NCBI RefSeq assembly: GCF_016804325.1
Contig: NZ_CP043627.1
Coordinates: 478,001-542,000 of the forward strand
Origin: Methylobacterium aquaticum
GTDB taxonomy: Bacteria; Pseudomonadota; Alphaproteobacteria; Rhizobiales; Beijerinckiaceae
Length of the DNA: 64,000 nucleotides
Direction: 5' to 3'
Each line of letters opens with the position of its first letter. The first letter of the stretch is position 1. Made by a program: the position numbers and the translations under genes. The notes beneath the pieces were generated by a model that saw only the letters and a list, made by a program, of their open reading frames with translations, made no database searches and was not told where the DNA came from. Below are positions 1 through 9,036 of this stretch, piece after piece.

Positions 1-197
1 CGGTGGCCAACCTGATGAAGCTCGGCCGCGGCGCGATCGTCTCCCTCGACCACCGGGTCGGCGAGCCCGTCGACGTGATGGTCAACGGCCGGGTGATCGC
101 CCGGGGCGAGATCGTCATCGTCGAGGAGGAGAATTCCCGCTTCGGCGTGTCCCTGACCGAGGTGGTCGGCCCGGCCGACGCCGCACAGAACGGCTGA
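1..197 (+). CDS. fliN: Flagellar motor switch protein FliN, C-terminal part (gene runs off the left edge)
   Basis: Only the last 65 or so residues are in the window. They form the SpoA-type surface-presentation domain of the cytoplasmic C-ring: a leading LGRGAIVSLD segment, then GEPVDVMVNGRVIARGE, then a VVEEENSRFGV-like strand. FliN works with FliM and FliG in the rotor switch and helps dock the export apparatus. The stop at 195-197 is 4 bases before the fliG start, so the two are co-transcribed. The order fliN-fliG-flhB matches flagellar clusters of Rhizobiales. The true start lies left of base 1. Confidence 0.93.
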   Translation, partial: VANLMKLGRGAIVSLDHRVGEPVDVMVNGRVIARGEIVIVEEENSRFGVSLTEVVGPADAAQNG

Positions 198-201
198 TCG
201 C

Positions 202-1239
202 GTGAACTTTGCGGCGTCCCCCCCGGCCCTGCGCAGCGGCTCCCGCCAGCTCGCGCCCGTCGACCAGGTCGCGACCTTGCTCCTGGCCATGGGCAAGCCC
301 GCGGCGGGACGCCTGCTGAAGTACTTCGAGCCGGACGAGATCAAGCGGATCACCCAGTCGGCGTCGCGGCTCGGCGCGGTGAGCCCCGACCTGCTCGACA
401 CCGTGGTCGAGAGCTTCGCGGAGGAATTCGCCAGCGGCTCGAGCCTCGTCGGCACGGTGAACGAGGTCGAGAAGCTCCTCACCGGCCTGCTCCCGGCCGA
501 CCAGGTCGCCGACATCCTGGCCGACCTGCGCGGCAACGCCAACCGCTCGGTCTGGGAGCGGATGGCGACGGTGTCGGAGAGCTCGCTGGCGAGCTACCTC
601 GTCAAGGAGCACCCGCAGACCGCCGCCCTGATCCTGTCGAAGGTCAAGCCCGCCATCGCCGCCAAGGTGATGGGGCACCTGCCGCTGCCGGTGCGCAACA
701 CCGTGATGCGGCGGATGCTGAACGTCAAACCGGTGACCGACGACGTGATGCAGGCGGTCGAGCGTGCCCTGCACGAGGACTTCCTGATCAACGGGTCGCG
801 CAATTCCGGCGCCGACACCCACGCCAAGATGGCCGACATCATCAACAAGATGGACCGCCAGCAGATGGACGAGGCGCTGTCCAGCCTGTCCGACACGCTG
901 CCGAAATCGGTCGAGATCCTCAAGGGCCTGCTCTTCACCTTCGACGACATCGTCAAGCTGGCGCCGCGCGCGCGCACCACCCTGTTCGACGCGGTGCCCA
1001 ACGACCGCCTGGTGCTGGCCCTCAAGGGCACCGACGCCGAGTTCCGCACGGTGGTGCTGAGCGCGCTGTCGGCCCGCGTCCGCCGCATGGTCGAGCACGA
1101 GCTCAACGGCGGCGACCCGGCCGCCCAGCGCGACGTCATGGAGGCGCGCCGCAGCATCACCGACCTCGCCATGGACATGGCGGGCCGCGGCGAGATCGAG
1201 ATCAACCCGGGAGGCGAGGATGAAGCCCTCATCCGCTGA
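202..1239 (+). CDS. fliG: Flagellar motor switch protein FliG
   Basis: A 345-residue FliG, the usual length. It links the FliF M-ring to the C-ring and carries the charged residues that contact the stator. Visible landmarks are the N-terminal helical FliF-binding domain (about 1-105), the middle domain with the EHPQT motif near residue 135, and a C-terminal domain with charged motor helices (DIVKLAPRARTTLFDAV, then LALKGTD and an RVRRMVEHEL helix). The start is GTG at 202, just after the fliN stop, which fits coupled translation; no better ATG exists upstream. The reading frame is clean and complete. Confidence 0.97.
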   Translation: MNFAASPPALRSGSRQLAPVDQVATLLLAMGKPAAGRLLKYFEPDEIKRITQSASRLGAVSPDLLDTVVESFAEEFASGSSLVGTVNEVEKLLTGLLPADQVADILADLRGNANRSVWERMATVSESSLASYLVKEHPQTAALILSKVKPAIAAKVMGHLPLPVRNTVMRRMLNVKPVTDDVMQAVERALHEDFLINGSRNSGADTHAKMADIINKMDRQQMDEALSSLSDTLPKSVEILKGLLFTFDDIVKLAPRARTTLFDAVPNDRLVLALKGTDAEFRTVVLSALSARVRRMVEHELNGGDPAAQRDVMEARRSITDLAMDMAGRGEIEINPGGEDEALIR

Positions 1240-1322
1240 ACGGCGCGCGCTGAGCGGGGCGATGCCGGGCCCACGGCCCGTCGCTCCGGCCGGGGCGGGG
1301 TTCGCGCCCCGCGCGGCCGCGC

Positions 1323-2387
1323 ATGTCTGACGAGACCGACCAGGAGAGCAAGACCGAGGCCGCCACCGAGCGGAAGGTGCGCGACGCGATCGAGAAGGGC
1401 GACGTGCCGTTCTCCCGCGAGGCCCCGGTCTTCGCCTCGATCCTCGGCCTCCTGGTCTGCCTGAGCCTGGTGGTGCGGGGCCAGGCGGCGGCGCTCGCCC
1501 GGGACCTCTCGTCGTTCCTCGACCATCCGGGGGGCTTCTCCCTGGCCTCGGCCGAGGACGCCCTGACCCTGATGCACGCAACCGGCTTCGCGCTCGCCCG
1601 TTTCCTCACGCCGATCCTGCTGGTCCTCACCGGCTTCGGGCTCGTCGCCTCCCTCGCCCAGAACGTCCCGAGCCTCGTTTCCGACCGGATCGCCCCGAAA
1701 TGGAACCGCGTCTCGCCGGCCTCGGGCTGGGGACGGATCTTCGGCCGCTCCGGCCAGGTCGAGTTCCTGAAAGCCGTCCTTAAAGTCTCTTCGGTCAGTC
1801 TCGTCGTCCTCCTGCTCCTGCGCTCGGAACAGGCCAAAGCCGTGAGTGCCATGTTCGTCGACCCGAGCCAGCTCCCCGAGCTGATCCTCACGACCGCGAT
1901 CCGCCTGGTCTCGGCCGTCAGCATCGCCACCATCGTGATCGTCGCCGGCGATCTCGTCTGGGCGCGCCTGCGCTGGCAGCGCTCGCTCAAGATGTCGCGC
2001 CAGGAGATCAAGGACGAACACAAGCAGATCGAGGGCGATCCGACCGTCAAGGCGCGCCTGCGCTCGCTCGCCCAGGACCGCAACCGCAAGCGGATGCTGG
2101 GACAGGTCGACCGCGCCACCGTGGTGATCGCCAACCCGACCCACTTCGCGATCGCGCTCCGCTACGAGCCCTCCGAGGGCCCGGCGCCGATCGTGCTCGC
2201 CAAGGGCCAGGACCTCATCGCCCTGCGCATCCGCGAGATCGCCGAGCAGAAGGGCATCCCGGTGATCGAAGACAAGCCTCTCGCAAGGTCGCTGTACGAT
2301 GCTGTCCAGGTCGACCAGATGATTCCCGCGGAGTTCTACCGCGCGGTCGCGCAGATCCTGTTCTTCCTGTTCGCGAGACAACGATGA
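1323..2387 (+). CDS. flhB: Flagellar type III export switch protein FlhB
   Basis: A 354-residue inner-membrane component of the flagellar type III export gate. The N-terminal half has four hydrophobic segments (about 33-53, 90-112, 150-166, 190-210). The C-terminal cytoplasmic domain carries the autocleavage motif NPTH at residues 271-274. In this family, self-cleavage between N and P switches export from rod/hook to filament substrates, together with FliK, which is also encoded in this window. The opening DETDQESKTEAATERKVRDA is typical of the family. The stop overlaps the next gene's start as ATGA, so they are co-expressed. Confidence 0.97.
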   Translation: MSDETDQESKTEAATERKVRDAIEKGDVPFSREAPVFASILGLLVCLSLVVRGQAAALARDLSSFLDHPGGFSLASAEDALTLMHATGFALARFLTPILLVLTGFGLVASLAQNVPSLVSDRIAPKWNRVSPASGWGRIFGRSGQVEFLKAVLKVSSVSLVVLLLLRSEQAKAVSAMFVDPSQLPELILTTAIRLVSAVSIATIVIVAGDLVWARLRWQRSLKMSRQEIKDEHKQIEGDPTVKARLRSLAQDRNRKRMLGQVDRATVVIANPTHFAIALRYEPSEGPAPIVLAKGQDLIALRIREIAEQKGIPVIEDKPLARSLYDAVQVDQMIPAEFYRAVAQILFFLFARQR

Positions 2388-2824
2388 TCCCTCACGACCA
2401 CGATCTCGCGCAGGCCCGGCCGATCACCCGGGACGTGATCGCGGCGGCCGAGGAGGTCTTCGCGACGGCGCTCCGCGACTTCATCTCCGAGTTCTGCCTG
2501 CTCGACGGCAGCGTGCTGATCGGCTGGGTGCGGGGCGAGCGCCACGGCAACATCGCCGACCTCGTCGCCTCCTCGGCCGAGCCGTTCTTCAAGGACGCGA
2601 CCCTCACCTATGCCGATGCGGCCGACGTCTGCCTCGACTGGGGCCGGTCGATGCAGGTGGTGCTCGACATGGAATTCGCGGCCAAGCCCGTGACGGTGTT
2701 CTTCAAGCTCGTCCTCGACGGCTGCTTCGTCGGGGTCGCGATCCAGCGCATCCTGGCCGAGGACGGCCCGCCCCTGCGCCTCGACACCTTCGCCCGCGCC
2801 CTCTCGGAGGCCCGGCTGTCCTGA
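2384..2824 (+). CDS. Conserved-looking hypothetical protein overlapping flhB
   Basis: A 146-residue protein with no motif I recognise. It has no signal peptide or clear membrane segment. It looks like a compact alpha/beta protein, with an acidic N-terminal helix and alternating hydrophobic strands near 45-55 and 95-125 (VVLDMEF, VTVFFKLVLDG). Its ATG overlaps the flhB stop as ATGA, so it is translated with the export switch protein. Codon use matches the flagellar genes. Position suggests a soluble flagellar accessory or chaperone role, but that rests on neighbourhood alone. A hairpin at 2832-2851 follows. Confidence 0.75.
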   Translation: MIPHDHDLAQARPITRDVIAAAEEVFATALRDFISEFCLLDGSVLIGWVRGERHGNIADLVASSAEPFFKDATLTYADAADVCLDWGRSMQVVLDMEFAAKPVTVFFKLVLDGCFVGVAIQRILAEDGPPLRLDTFARALSEARLS

Positions 2825-2831
2825 GAGATCG

Positions 2832-2851
2832 GGTCCCGTCACGACGGGACC
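2832..2851 (+). terminator. Possible intrinsic terminator after the fliN-fliG-flhB operon
   Basis: Inverted repeat GGTCCCGTC (2832-2840) and GACGGGACC (2843-2851) starts 7 bases after the stop of the flhB-linked gene. A five-T run follows at 2864-2868. The stem is strong, but the T-run is about 12 bases away, so termination efficiency is uncertain. Confidence 0.5.
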
Positions 2852-3266
2852 GGACCGCGAAGATTTTTGCGCCATCCCCTTGATTTCGCCACATTGCCGA
2901 GAGCGTCCGCGACCCCGTCCGGGATCGGGCTCGACCATAGAATTCATCGATAGATTAATGGTTTGCGACCGAATCGGCGGTGCCCGCCCCCGGTCGAACT
3001 AACCTGGCCGTAACGCGCCCCCCAGTACACACCCCCCGGGTTTCCTAAAAAAAGTCCTGCGAAGCGGGCTTGCTGCGGCGCGGCGGTCATTGACCGGCCG
3101 CGACCACCCAGACATGAATTCGTCCGAGGCAAATCGCGGACCGCAGGCAATTCGGACCGGCGCCGGCACTGCCGGGCCCGGAGCGACCCAAGGTTCGCAC
3201 GGCTCGGCAGGACGGGGCACAGGTCGATGCGGCGCGATTCGACCGGGGTCGATGAGGGTACGACAG
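2852..3266. other. Intergenic region upstream of ftcR
   Basis: About 415 bases without a convincing gene. The left third is less GC-rich than its surroundings (2860-2960) and presumably carries the ftcR promoter. An in-frame extension of ftcR to 3090 exists, but its sequence (Gly/Ala/Thr-rich, no family match) reads like untranslated DNA. No operator or riboswitch was recognised. Confidence 0.4.
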
Positions 3267-3986
3267 ATGTATTTCTTGGTTGATGCCAGGAAATCGGTGA
3301 ATGCGGGCTTCAAGGCCGGATTCGACCGGGAAGGAGTATCGTCCTTTTCTCTTTCCCCGGAGGAGTTCACGAGCTGGATCGAATCGGCGTCCCGCAGCGA
3401 CCTCGACGCGGTGCAGGGCTTCCTGCTGGGCGATTTCGACGAGCGGGCCCGCTGCGCCAGCGCGATCCGCCGGCAATCCCGCGCCCCGATCATCGCGCTG
3501 GCCGATTCGCGGTCGTTGGAGCAGACCCTGGTGCTGTTCGATGCCGGCATCGACGACGTGCTGCCCAAGCCCGTCCATGTCCGCGAGATCCTGGCCCGGG
3601 CCGAGGCGATCTGGCGCCGGGTCAACGGGGAGGCGGCGCAAGACCACCCACCGACCACCGTCGCCCCGGACGACATGCCGGCGGCGCCGGCCCCGCGAGC
3701 GGAGCGGCTGAAGGTGTTCTTCGACGGGCGCGACCCCGAGATCGACGGCGTACCCCTCACCCTGCCGCGGCGGGAGCGGCACATCCTGGAATTCCTGGTC
3801 CGCAACCGTGGCCGGCGGGTGACCAAGACCCAGCTCTTCAACGGCGTCTACGGCGTCTACAGCGACGGCGTCGAGGAGAGCGTGGTCGAAGGCCATGTCA
3901 GCAAGCTGCGCAAGAAGCTGGCCCAGGCCCTCGGCCACGACCCGATCGAGGCCAAGCGCTACATCGGCTACACCTATGTGGGGTGA
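3267..3986 (+). CDS. ftcR: FtcR-type flagellar transcriptional regulator (OmpR-like)
   Basis: A 239-residue two-domain regulator. Residues 1-115 form a receiver-like fold starting YFLVDARKSV, with the receiver-type segments APIIALAD and DDVLPKPVHVREIL. Residues 145-239 form an OmpR-type winged helix (FDGRDPEIDG, LPRRERHILEFLV, RRVTKTQLFNGVYG, VEGHVSKLRKKL, RYIGYTYV). It closely resembles Brucella FtcR, which activates flagellar genes in Rhizobiales. The ATG at 3267 is chosen because FtcR proteins begin at this point and GAGG lies 8 bases upstream; ATG 3252 is an alternative. It converges with the transglycosylase and motor operon. Confidence 0.9.
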   Translation: MYFLVDARKSVNAGFKAGFDREGVSSFSLSPEEFTSWIESASRSDLDAVQGFLLGDFDERARCASAIRRQSRAPIIALADSRSLEQTLVLFDAGIDDVLPKPVHVREILARAEAIWRRVNGEAAQDHPPTTVAPDDMPAAPAPRAERLKVFFDGRDPEIDGVPLTLPRRERHILEFLVRNRGRRVTKTQLFNGVYGVYSDGVEESVVEGHVSKLRKKLAQALGHDPIEAKRYIGYTYVG

Positions 3987-4115
3987 GGGCCGGCCGCCAC
4001 GCCGTCCCGGATCCCGCGGGGTTCCGGCCTGACGGAGCGGACGGCGCTCCTCCCGGGCATACGCACGAAATACCGACGGGCCGCGACCTCGTCGCCCGAA
4101 TGCACGACTTGCAAA

Positions 4116-4149
4116 ACGGCCTTACTTGCAGAACGGCCTTACTTGCAGA
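4116..4149 (-). repeat. 17-bp tandem duplication spanning a stop codon
   Basis: The 17-mer ACGGCCTTACTTGCAGA occurs twice back to back (4116-4132 and 4133-4149), with a partial third copy just left (TTGCAAA). The right copy contains the last codons and stop (4139-4141) of the leftward transglycosylase gene. The left copy therefore repeats an unused gene end. Confidence 0.85.
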
Positions 4150-4741
4150 AAGTCTTGGCACCCGGGGTCCACTGGCCGAAGCCTGAGGCCACCATGTTGG
4201 CGATCACCCGGCAGACATACTGCTTCTGGGCCGGGTTGTTGTTCGGGCCGGCGTGGTAGCGCGCCACCGCCAGGGTCCAGCTGCCCTCCCGGGCCTTCAG
4301 CTCCTTGAGGAAGATCGTCGCGTATTCGACGTTCTGGCGCGGGTCGATCATCGCCTCGAGCGAGGCGAACTTCGCCCGGTGATAGTGATGGTTGATCTGC
4401 ATGCAGCCGAGATCGACCAGGCGCACGCCGCTGGCCTGCGCCTCGCCCAGGCGCCGGATCACGTCGGCGGCGCTCGCGCCGAAATAGGCCTTGCCGCCGA
4501 TATTCATCGCATAGGGTTGCAGCGAGCCGCGGTTGCCGCTCTCGGTCAGCCCGACGGCGTAGAGCATGCCGAGCGGCACGCCGTGGCGCGCCGCGGCCTG
4601 CGCCATCTGCTGCTCGCAGACGTTACCGGTCGCCGGCAGCGGCGCCTTGGCGGCACCGGAGACCGTGGCGGCGGCCTGCGCGCCCGAGACGGCGCTAAAG
4701 GTAAAGAGCGCCGCGGTCGCGATTGCCGGAATGCGCATCAT
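4139..4741 (-). CDS. Secreted lytic transglycosylase (SLT domain), flagellar-linked
   Basis: A 200-residue protein with a signal peptide (about 1-24, ending GAQA) and one SLT fold that cleaves peptidoglycan glycan strands with a single acidic residue. Visible motifs are LTESGN with the catalytic Glu, DLGCMQIN (the family's GLMQIN-type motif), and ARYHAG near the end. The start MMRIPAIAT has an AGAGAG-type ribosome site. The first about 46 bases overlap the end of fliK, so it is the last gene of the fliF-to-fliK operon. Most Rhizobiales need a dedicated enzyme to open the wall for the rod, so this is a good candidate, although FlgJ-like partners are not in view. Confidence 0.85.
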   Translation of the reverse strand: MMRIPAIATAALFTFSAVSGAQAAATVSGAAKAPLPATGNVCEQQMAQAAARHGVPLGMLYAVGLTESGNRGSLQPYAMNIGGKAYFGASAADVIRRLGEAQASGVRLVDLGCMQINHHYHRAKFASLEAMIDPRQNVEYATIFLKELKAREGSWTLAVARYHAGPNNNPAQKQYVCRVIANMVASGFGQWTPGAKTFCK

Positions 4742-7726
4742 CTCTCTGCTCCATGGTCCGGCGTCCGCCTTCCTCGGGCGCGTCCGGGGTGCGGCGGGCC
4801 GGCTGGTCCGGGCTCGCGCCGCCATGCTGTTGCCCGCCCGCGAAGGACGGCGGGGATTGGCCGCCTTGGCCGCTCCCTTGCGGCGCGCCTTGCGGCAGCG
4901 CGTCGGGCTGGCCCGGCAGGCGGCCGGCCTGGACCGTGACGAGATCGGGCTGGTAGCCGGCCTCGCGCACCAGGGCGCTCAGGAGGCCGCCGTCACGCCG
5001 CAGGAGATCCGCGGTCTCCTCGCGCTCGGCGCGCAGGTCCATCTCCAGGCGCCCGTCCTGAAGCCGCATCCGGACCATGACCTGGCCGAGCTCGGCCGGA
5101 CGCAGCTGCAGCGTCAGGAGCCGGACCGGTCCATCCGCCTGGGCGGCGGCGCTCCAGGCCGCCGCGACCGCCCCGGCCCGGACCGAGGTGGGATCGGGCA
5201 GGGAGGCGGCCCCGGTCGCCACCGCATCGGCGATCTGGCGCAGGGTGGCGAGGGGCAAGGCCGCCGGAGCCGGAGCGGGTTCCGCCGCGGCGACGGGAGC
5301 GGACACGCTCGCCGCCGCCTCCTCGGCCCGGCGCTCGCCGGGCGTGGCCGGGGCGGCGATCCTGGTCTCGGAGACGGACTTGGTCTCCTGATGCGGCTTC
5401 GCCTCCTGCGCGGGTTTGGCCTCCTGCGCGGGTTTGGCCTCCGGCGCGGGTTTGGCCTCCGGCGCAGGCTTGGCCTCCTGCGCGGGCTTGGCCTCCGGCG
5501 CAGGCTTGGCCTCCGGCGCGGGCTTGGCCTCCGGCGCGGGCTTGGCCTCCGGCGCAGGCTTGGCCTCCGGCGCAGGCTTGGCCTCCGGCGCAGGCTTGGC
5601 CTCCGGCGCAGGCTTGGCCTCCGGCGCGAGCTTCGCCTCCGGCGCGGGCTTGGCCTCCGGCGCAGGCTTGGCCTCCGGCGCAGGCTTGGCCTCCGGCGCA
5701 GGCTTGGCCTCCGGCGCGAGCTTCGCCTCCGGCGCGGGCTTGGCCTCCGGCGCAGGCTTGGCTTCCGGCGCAGGCTTGGCCTCCTGCGCGGGCTTGGCCT
5801 CCGGCGCGGGTTTGGCCTCCGGCGCAGGCTTGGCCTCCGGCGCAGGCTTGGCTTCCTGCACGGGCGTCGCGTTCTGGGAAATCTGAGCGTCCTGCGCGGA
5901 TTTCGGCGGCTGCGACGGCATCGACGCCAGCGGAGACGTCGACTCCTGCGGAGGTGTGGCCTCGGATGCCGGCGCGGCGGGCTCGGCTTCCGTTCGACGC
6001 GGCGGTTCCGCGATCCCGGTCATGCCAGGTGTCTGCGGGGGGCGACCGCTCCACCCGTCGGCCCGGCGGCCCCGATGGTGGTCGCCGGCGCGCCGCCCGC
6101 CGCGGTGGGCATCGCAGCCGGGTGGCCGATGGCCGGCGCGCTTGGCTCGGGTCGGGGCGCCATCGTCGCCACGCGCTCGGCCGGGGCCGGCGATCCCGCT
6201 ACACCCACGGAAGGCGGCATCAGGGCGTCGCGCGGCGGGCGAGAGGCGTTCGGCACCGCGGCGGGGGCTTGGTCGACGGGGGCTCGGCTCGTAGGAGTTT
6301 GGCCGGCGGGGATCTGGTCGACGGAAGCAGGCTCCGGCGCCGCTGCCTGGCCGGCCGGAACCGGGCCGCCGACCGATCCGGGCAGCGGCATGGCGGGTTG
6401 CGGCGAGGCGGCCGCCACGGTCTCCCGGGAGGCCGGGCCTCCCGGCGCGGAAGCGGAGCTTGCCGTCCCGCGCGGGGCCGGGGCGGGGAGCGCAGCGGCC
6501 TGCTCCGCCTCGGCGGCGACCCGGTGATTGGTGGCAGCGGCGGCCGCCTCCGGCCTGGTCGGCACCGCGGCCGCGGCGGCAGGCGGGACCACGGTCGGCG
6601 ACGCGGCCGGCGAAGGCGCGGCGACGACGGGACCGGCGGCCGGCGCGGGAGCCGATCCGGCGACCGGGGACGACGCCGTTCCCGGTGCGGCGAAGGCCGG
6701 GCGTGCCGCGAGGGCGGGCGTCGCGACGGGAGCGAAATGCGTCTCCTGCGCGATCACGGTCATGGCCGGCCGCGCCGCAGCGGCGGACGCGGCCGAGCTG
6801 CCGACCGAATCGCCGGCGGAGTCGAAAGCCCGCTGCGGCAATGCGGGGGCCGGGGTACCGGCCAGGGTCGCGGGCACCGGCTGCACCGGTACCGGGATCG
6901 CCGCATCGGTCCGCACCGGCCACGGCAGGGCGGCGAGCGGAGCCGCGACCGCCGGCTCGGGTGCCGGGGCGGCCTGCGTATCGGGGCCCGCGCCGTCCCG
7001 GTCCGGGACGACGGCCGCGGTCTCGGGGCGCGAGGCCGGCTCCGGCGCATCCGCCACGGCGCCCGCGAGCACCGGGTGGGGCAGCGCCGCCTCGCGCTGC
7101 GGACGCGCGATCGGCGTCCCCCGCGATGCCGGGTTCGGGAGGATCGCAGGCTGCGGAGAGACCGGCGCGGCCTGCACCGGCGCCGGGGTGGAGGGCGGCG
7201 GGGCGGCGGGGGAGACGGGCGCGGCGACCATCTCCGGCGTGGAAGCGGGAACGGCGGCAGGCGTCGCCTCCGGGCGAAGGTCCGTGGCAGCCGACAGCCC
7301 GGCCGGGACGGCGAGCGCTCCCGCCGCGGCAGCGGCCTGTCCCGCCGGCACGGTCGCGGCCGGACCCGGCACGGGAGCCCGGTTGGCGGCCCGCTCCATC
7401 AGGGCCGCGAGGTCCGCATCACCCGGTCGCGAGGTCACGCTCGCGCGGGTGCCGGCCGAGACCGCACTGGCCGAGACCGCACTGGCAAGGAGTGTCCCGA
7501 GGGTCGTCGGAGGCGGGGACGCCTCGGCGCGCGCGGGTGCGGTCCCGGCGGCCGGGTCGGTGCCGGCCTCGGGCGGGGTCGCGGGCGCGGGGCGCTCGCC
7601 CTTCTCGAGGAGCCCGAGCACGGCATCGAAGCCGCCGCCGGAATCCCGCGGGGTCGGGTCGCCGGGATTGCGGGCGCCGTCGAGGCGCGGCCGCGGGCCC
7701 GTCAGCATGGCGTCGAGGGGAGTCAC
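4695..7726 (-). pseudogene. fliK: Flagellar hook-length control protein FliK (MotD), split by a frameshift
   Basis: Two adjoining frames make one FliK. Part one (7726-6020, 568 residues) starts at GTG overlapping the motC stop. It is Ala/Pro-rich and holds the ETHFAP segment common in Rhizobiales FliK. Part two (6023-4695) holds 26 copies of an EAKPAP-type hexapeptide and the C-terminal Flg_hook domain (LLTLQLRPAELGQVMVRMRL, then an AEREET helix), which acts on FlhB to switch export specificity. Adding one base to the six-base C run at 6037-6042 (G on the + strand) fuses them into about 1010 residues. The ATGA junction between parts could suggest coupling, but one lost base explains it better. 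Either assembly error or slippage is possible. Confidence 0.85.
5388..5855 (-). repeat. 26-unit 18-bp tandem repeat inside fliK
   Basis: About 26 head-to-tail 18-bp units encode EAKPAP, with variants EAKPAQ, EAKLAP and EAKPHQ. The period of three codons times two keeps every reading frame open on both strands, which creates long false ORFs here. The variant units occur in blocks (for example, LAP units separated by equal spacing), suggesting segmental duplication. Copy number is likely to vary between strains. Confidence 0.95.
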
Positions 7727-9036
7727 GGGTCGGTCCTGTCGATCATCCGGTCGACCTGCGCGAGCGCTTCGCGCGCCCGGGCGATCGACGCGGCCTCGGG
7801 AATCTGGCGCTTGCCGTCGGCGGGGGCGGCCGCGGCGATCGGCGGCGGGGGTGCGGCCGCGGGCGCCGGCGGCGCGCCGCCGCGGATCTGGCGGGCGGTG
7901 GAGAGCGCGGCGTCGAGGAGGGTGCGGTCGGGCGCGTCGAGCCCGGCCGGGTCGACGGCACGCAAGCCCTCGAGCCCGTCCTCGTAGCGCCCGTCGACCA
8001 CGATCAGGGCGGCGGCGCGGTAGAGCCGGGCCCGGGCGGCGGCCTCGCTGTCGGTCGCCGCGAGGCTGAGCGCCCGCTCGGCCGCGAAGGTCGCGGTCTC
8101 GCGCCGGCCCTGGTCGAGCCCGGCCCGGGCGACCAGGAGATAGAGGTCGCGCCGCTCGCCGGGCTCGATCTCGTCCAGCATCCGCTCGAGGCGATCGACG
8201 CGGGCGCGGTCGCTGTCGAAGTCGAGGCGGGTGAGCGCCGTGGCGAAGCGCTGGCGGAAATTGCCGGCATAGACCGAGCGGCGGAACCGCCGCAGGTACT
8301 GGATCGACAAAGCCTCGAAGCGCAGGGAATCCCCGCCCTGGGCGTGGATGAAGATCTCGCGGCGCAGAGCCCCCTCCTCGACCAGGGTGCCGGGTGCCAG
8401 CAACCGGGCGAGGTCGAGGAGCTCGATCGCCTTGCGCGGCGCCTCGCGCACCGTGACCGCGGCAAGCGTCAGGGCGAGCTGGCCGGCCAGCCCGGGGGGC
8501 TGGCTGCGCGGATCGAAGCGGCCGAGCAGGGTCCGGGCCTCGCGCTCGCGGCCCTCCAGATAGGCGAGCGCGCCGCGCACCAGGGCCGCGTCGTCCTCCG
8601 ATGGCTTGGCCGCCTCGCGTATCCGCCGCAGGACCGCCGGACCGCCGCCGCTGAGCGCGAAGGTCACCGCCGCCCGCACGTTCTCGGGGCTGGCCCAGGC
8701 CTCGGGATCGAGGGCGAGCAGGCGCTGCTCGATATGGCCGAGGAGCTGGCGCTGGGCGAGATGGGCCTGGGTCGAGCCGCGGGCGATCCGGTCCTGGAGG
8801 AGCTGGAGCGTGCGCACCATCTCGACCGGCAGGCCGCGGGGTGCCACCGGCAGCGGCTCGATGGGCTTGGGCGGCGGCCCGCCATGGCCGTCCCCTCCCC
8901 CGCCGTGGGAATCGGCGGCCGGCGCGGCATGGCCGCCGCCATGGCCGTCCCCGGCGGCGCGGGCCGGCAGCGCCGTCGAGAGGCCGGCCGCGAGGAGGAG
9001 CCCGGCCAGCGCGAGGCCCGTGACGCGGCGGCTCAT
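7723..9036 (-). CDS. motC: Periplasmic motility protein MotC
   Basis: A 437-residue protein with a signal peptide (about 1-24, ending ARA), a Gly/His-rich linker (26-50) and a helical repeat body. MotC is a periplasmic partner of MotB known from Sinorhizobium and relatives, where it is needed for flagellar rotation. Family-like segments include EMVRTLQLLQDRIARG, LAYLEGREREARTL and YAGNFRQRFATAL. The start ATG overlaps the motB stop as ATGA, and its stop overlaps the fliK GTG. An Ala/Pro-rich tail precedes the last 40 residues. Confidence 0.92.
   Translation of the reverse strand: MSRRVTGLALAGLLLAAGLSTALPARAAGDGHGGGHAAPAADSHGGGGDGHGGPPPKPIEPLPVAPRGLPVEMVRTLQLLQDRIARGSTQAHLAQRQLLGHIEQRLLALDPEAWASPENVRAAVTFALSGGGPAVLRRIREAAKPSEDDAALVRGALAYLEGREREARTLLGRFDPRSQPPGLAGQLALTLAAVTVREAPRKAIELLDLARLLAPGTLVEEGALRREIFIHAQGGDSLRFEALSIQYLRRFRRSVYAGNFRQRFATALTRLDFDSDRARVDRLERMLDEIEPGERRDLYLLVARAGLDQGRRETATFAAERALSLAATDSEAAARARLYRAAALIVVDGRYEDGLEGLRAVDPAGLDAPDRTLLDAALSTARQIRGGAPPAPAAAPPPPIAAAAPADGKRQIPEAASIARAREALAQVDRMIDRTDP

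Noticed and set aside
6020..6023. ATGA overlap as evidence that fliK is two separate coupled genes
   Set aside because: A shared frame is restored by one C in the adjacent run, and the Pro/Ala-rich linker reads on smoothly. After a frameshift, ATGA or GTGA at the first TGA is expected about half the time.
4566..6527. Long plus-strand open frame opposite fliK (Leu/Arg/Gly repeats) and similar frames nearby
   Set aside because: The 18-bp repeat is a multiple of three, so every frame stays open; the sequences are low-complexity with no start site or family features.
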